From Cyanobacteria bacterium K_DeepCast_35m_m2_155 (GTDB lineage: Bacteria; Cyanobacteriota; Cyanobacteriia; PCC-6307; Cyanobiaceae), in contig VGQS01000006.1 of the NCBI GenBank assembly GCA_016882285.1, forward strand, positions 1 through 47,111: a stretch of DNA of 47,111 nucleotides, read 5' to 3'. Below, piece after piece: positions 45,364 through 47,111 of the stretch. Every line of letters starts with the position of its first letter. Positions within the stretch are counted from its first letter, which is position 1. The position numbers and the translations under genes are program-made. Under the pieces are notes generated by a model. It searched no databases. It was not told the origin of the DNA and worked only from the letters and a program-made list of their open reading frames with translations.

Positions 45364-46260
45364 TCAGTCGCCGGGCTGCAGATGGCGTTGGCTGCCCACC
45401 ACCATCGTGCCGATGCCGGCATTGGTGAAGACCTCAAGCAGCAGGGCATGGGGAACCCGCCCATCGACGATGTGCGCTGCCGCCACACCCTGGGCCAGGG
45501 CACGGATGCAGCATTCGGTCTTGGGGGTCATGCCCCCCTGCACCACACCGCTGCTCATCAGCTGGCGGGCGGCCGCAAGACTCAACTGCCTGTGTAACGA
45601 GCCCGGATCGTCCCGATCCTGCAGGATCCCGGGGGTGTCGGTCAGCAGGATCAGCTTTTCGGCCTGCAGGGCAGCGGCCAGTTCGCCCGCCACCGTGTCG
45701 GCGTTGATGTTGTGGGCTTGTCCTGAAGGATCAGCTGCCACGCTTGAAATCACCGGGATGTAACCGGCATCGAGCAGGGGTGTCAGCACGGCGGGATTGA
45801 CGGCCGCCACATCGCCCACCAGGCCTCGGGATCCATCGCCGTAGGGGCGTGCGATCACCAGCTGGCCATCGCTGCCGCAGAGGCCGACGGCCTGGCCGCC
45901 CACCTGGTGCAGGCCGTTAACGATCTGTTTGTTGACCCTGCCGACCAGCACCATCTCGACCACGTCCATGGTGGCGGCGTCCGTGACGCGCAGGCCATCT
46001 TGAAACTGCGGGGTGATCGCCAGTTTCTCGAGCCACTGGTTGATCTCAGGCCCGCCGCCGTGCACCACGATCGGCTGCACACCGACGCTGCGCAGCAGCA
46101 CCAGATCACGAAAGACCGCCTCGCGCAGATCGGCCTGCACCATGGCGGCGCCGCCGTATTTCACCACCATGCGGCGCCCGGCAAAGCGCTGGATGTAGGG
46201 CAGGGCTTCGCTGAGGACCGAAACCCTCAGGGTGTCGTTGCTGGTGATGGCGTCGCTCAC
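45364..46260 (-). CDS. argB: Acetylglutamate kinase
   Basis: [52 protein letters not shown]. Confidence 0.97.
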   Translation of the reverse strand: MSDAITSNDTLRVSVLSEALPYIQRFAGRRMVVKYGGAAMVQADLREAVFRDLVLLRSVGVQPIVVHGGGPEINQWLEKLAITPQFQDGLRVTDAATMDVVEMVLVGRVNKQIVNGLHQVGGQAVGLCGSDGQLVIARPYGDGSRGLVGDVAAVNPAVLTPLLDAGYIPVISSVAADPSGQAHNINADTVAGELAAALQAEKLILLTDTPGILQDRDDPGSLHRQLSLAAARQLMSSGVVQGGMTPKTECCIRALAQGVAAAHIVDGRVPHALLLEVFTNAGIGTMVVGSQRHLQPGD

Positions 46261-46793
46261 GATTTCAGCAGGGTCAGACGCAGGTGCCCGGAGCTGATCG
46301 GCTCGAGCTCTGCGCTCAGGCCGGGACCGAAGAAGCGTCCCAGGCGTGCCTGCTGATCTTGCCAGCGCTCGAGCGGTACGCCAGCGGTGTCAAACGTGAG
46401 CACCAGGCCGTAGCTGCCATCGCTGCCAATCTCGGCCACGCTCAGCAGCTGCGGCGGACGGTCTTCATCCCAGAGCTTGAGGGCTTCGAGTGAGCTCTCC
46501 AGGTGGGCCTTTTGCCCGTAACGCCAGCGGTTGAGATCGCCCAGCAGTTTGATCAGGTCTGCATTGGCAGGATCCAGACGCTCGTTGCGGTACTGCTCGG
46601 GGGGCGTGAGCCGCTTTGGCGGCGGCAGCTCCGATGACTTCAGCGCCAACCCCCCCAGCAAGATGGGGATGCCATAAAAAATCGTCGGCAGACTGAGGTT
46701 GGCGTTATCGCCCAGGTAGGCGATTGAGCCGACCACGGTCAGCACGGCGCCGGCGATGGTCACCAGGCTTCCTGGAGAGAACAGAGCATTCAT
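46257..46793 (-). CDS. DUF2854 family membrane protein
   Basis: [53 protein letters not shown] at 46793; 4-bp overlap with argB. Confidence 0.83.
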   Translation of the reverse strand: MNALFSPGSLVTIAGAVLTVVGSIAYLGDNANLSLPTIFYGIPILLGGLALKSSELPPPKRLTPPEQYRNERLDPANADLIKLLGDLNRWRYGQKAHLESSLEALKLWDEDRPPQLLSVAEIGSDGSYGLVLTFDTAGVPLERWQDQQARLGRFFGPGLSAELEPISSGHLRLTLLKS

Positions 46794-46862
46794 GCCGCCA
46801 TCTTCGGCCAGCAGCAAGCAGGATGGAGCTGTTGCGCCGCCCTGATGGCCTTCTCAAACCCG

Positions 46863-47057
46863 ATGAGCCCTGCAGAACCCGACTCTGGTGCGGCAGCTGG
46901 CGTGCATGAGCTGCTGGCCCAGCTGCAAGACGATCGGCAGTGGCTCCTGCGTCAGCTCGATGCCGGTGCCTGGCCTGACTACAGGCTTGATCTGGCAGCA
47001 CTCGAGCGCGAGCTTGGCGCGTTGCTCGATCGGGCCCAGGACAAGCTCAGCAGCTGA
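46863..47057 (+). CDS. Small hypothetical protein
   Basis: MSPAEPDSGAAAGVHELLAQLQDDRQWLLRQLDAGAWPDYRLDLAALERELGALLDRAQDKLSS. Confidence 0.55.
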   Translation: MSPAEPDSGAAAGVHELLAQLQDDRQWLLRQLDAGAWPDYRLDLAALERELGALLDRAQDKLSS

Positions 47058-47081
47058 TCGGGGCCCGTCGGGTTGCACCCG

Positions 47082-47111
47082 TCAAAAGGGAATGTCGTCG
47101 TCTCCAAGGTC
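47082..47111 (-). CDS. ssb: Single-stranded DNA-binding protein, C-terminal tip only (continues beyond window)
   Basis: Reverse complement gac ctt gga gac gac gac att ccc ttt tga = DLGDDDIPF*, the acidic SSB tail signature. Confidence 0.75.
   Translation of the reverse strand, partial: DLGDDDIPF

Overview
A gene-dense, high-GC chromosomal window that looks like a picocyanobacterium of the Cyanobium / marine-type Synechococcus kind. This is inferred from ndhD, petJ, Ycf51, DUF1824, DUF2854 and a group-1 sigma factor. Most of it is housekeeping: glk (C-term), thrB, ndhD, M3 peptidase, folB, proA, ROK kinase, a TamB-like giant, glgB, hemE, petJ, clpB, a pterin dehydratase, YjbQ, M32 carboxypeptidase, ppa, a ClC channel, hemC, rpoD, priA, argB, and the last codons of a likely ssb. 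No CRISPR arrays, IS elements, rRNA or tRNA genes were recognised. The accessory-looking parts are about 22.2-27.3 kb and 30.9-33.2 kb. They hold an orphan Nif11-like mini-protein, a methyltransferase frameshifted at a C5/G5 tract, a 37-aa single-TM ORF missing from the ORF track, a His-rich DUF305 protein, a truncated cupin-like start, tandem Gly/Trp/Asn-rich secreted paralogs, a Cys-motif secreted protein, and an ionotropic-glutamate-receptor-like channel lacking the TVGYGD filter. I found no clear candidate for a wholly new multi-gene system. The items most worth following up are the GluR0-like channel, the tandem Gly-rich paralogs, the orphan Nif11 protein and the H1-like tail on RpoD.
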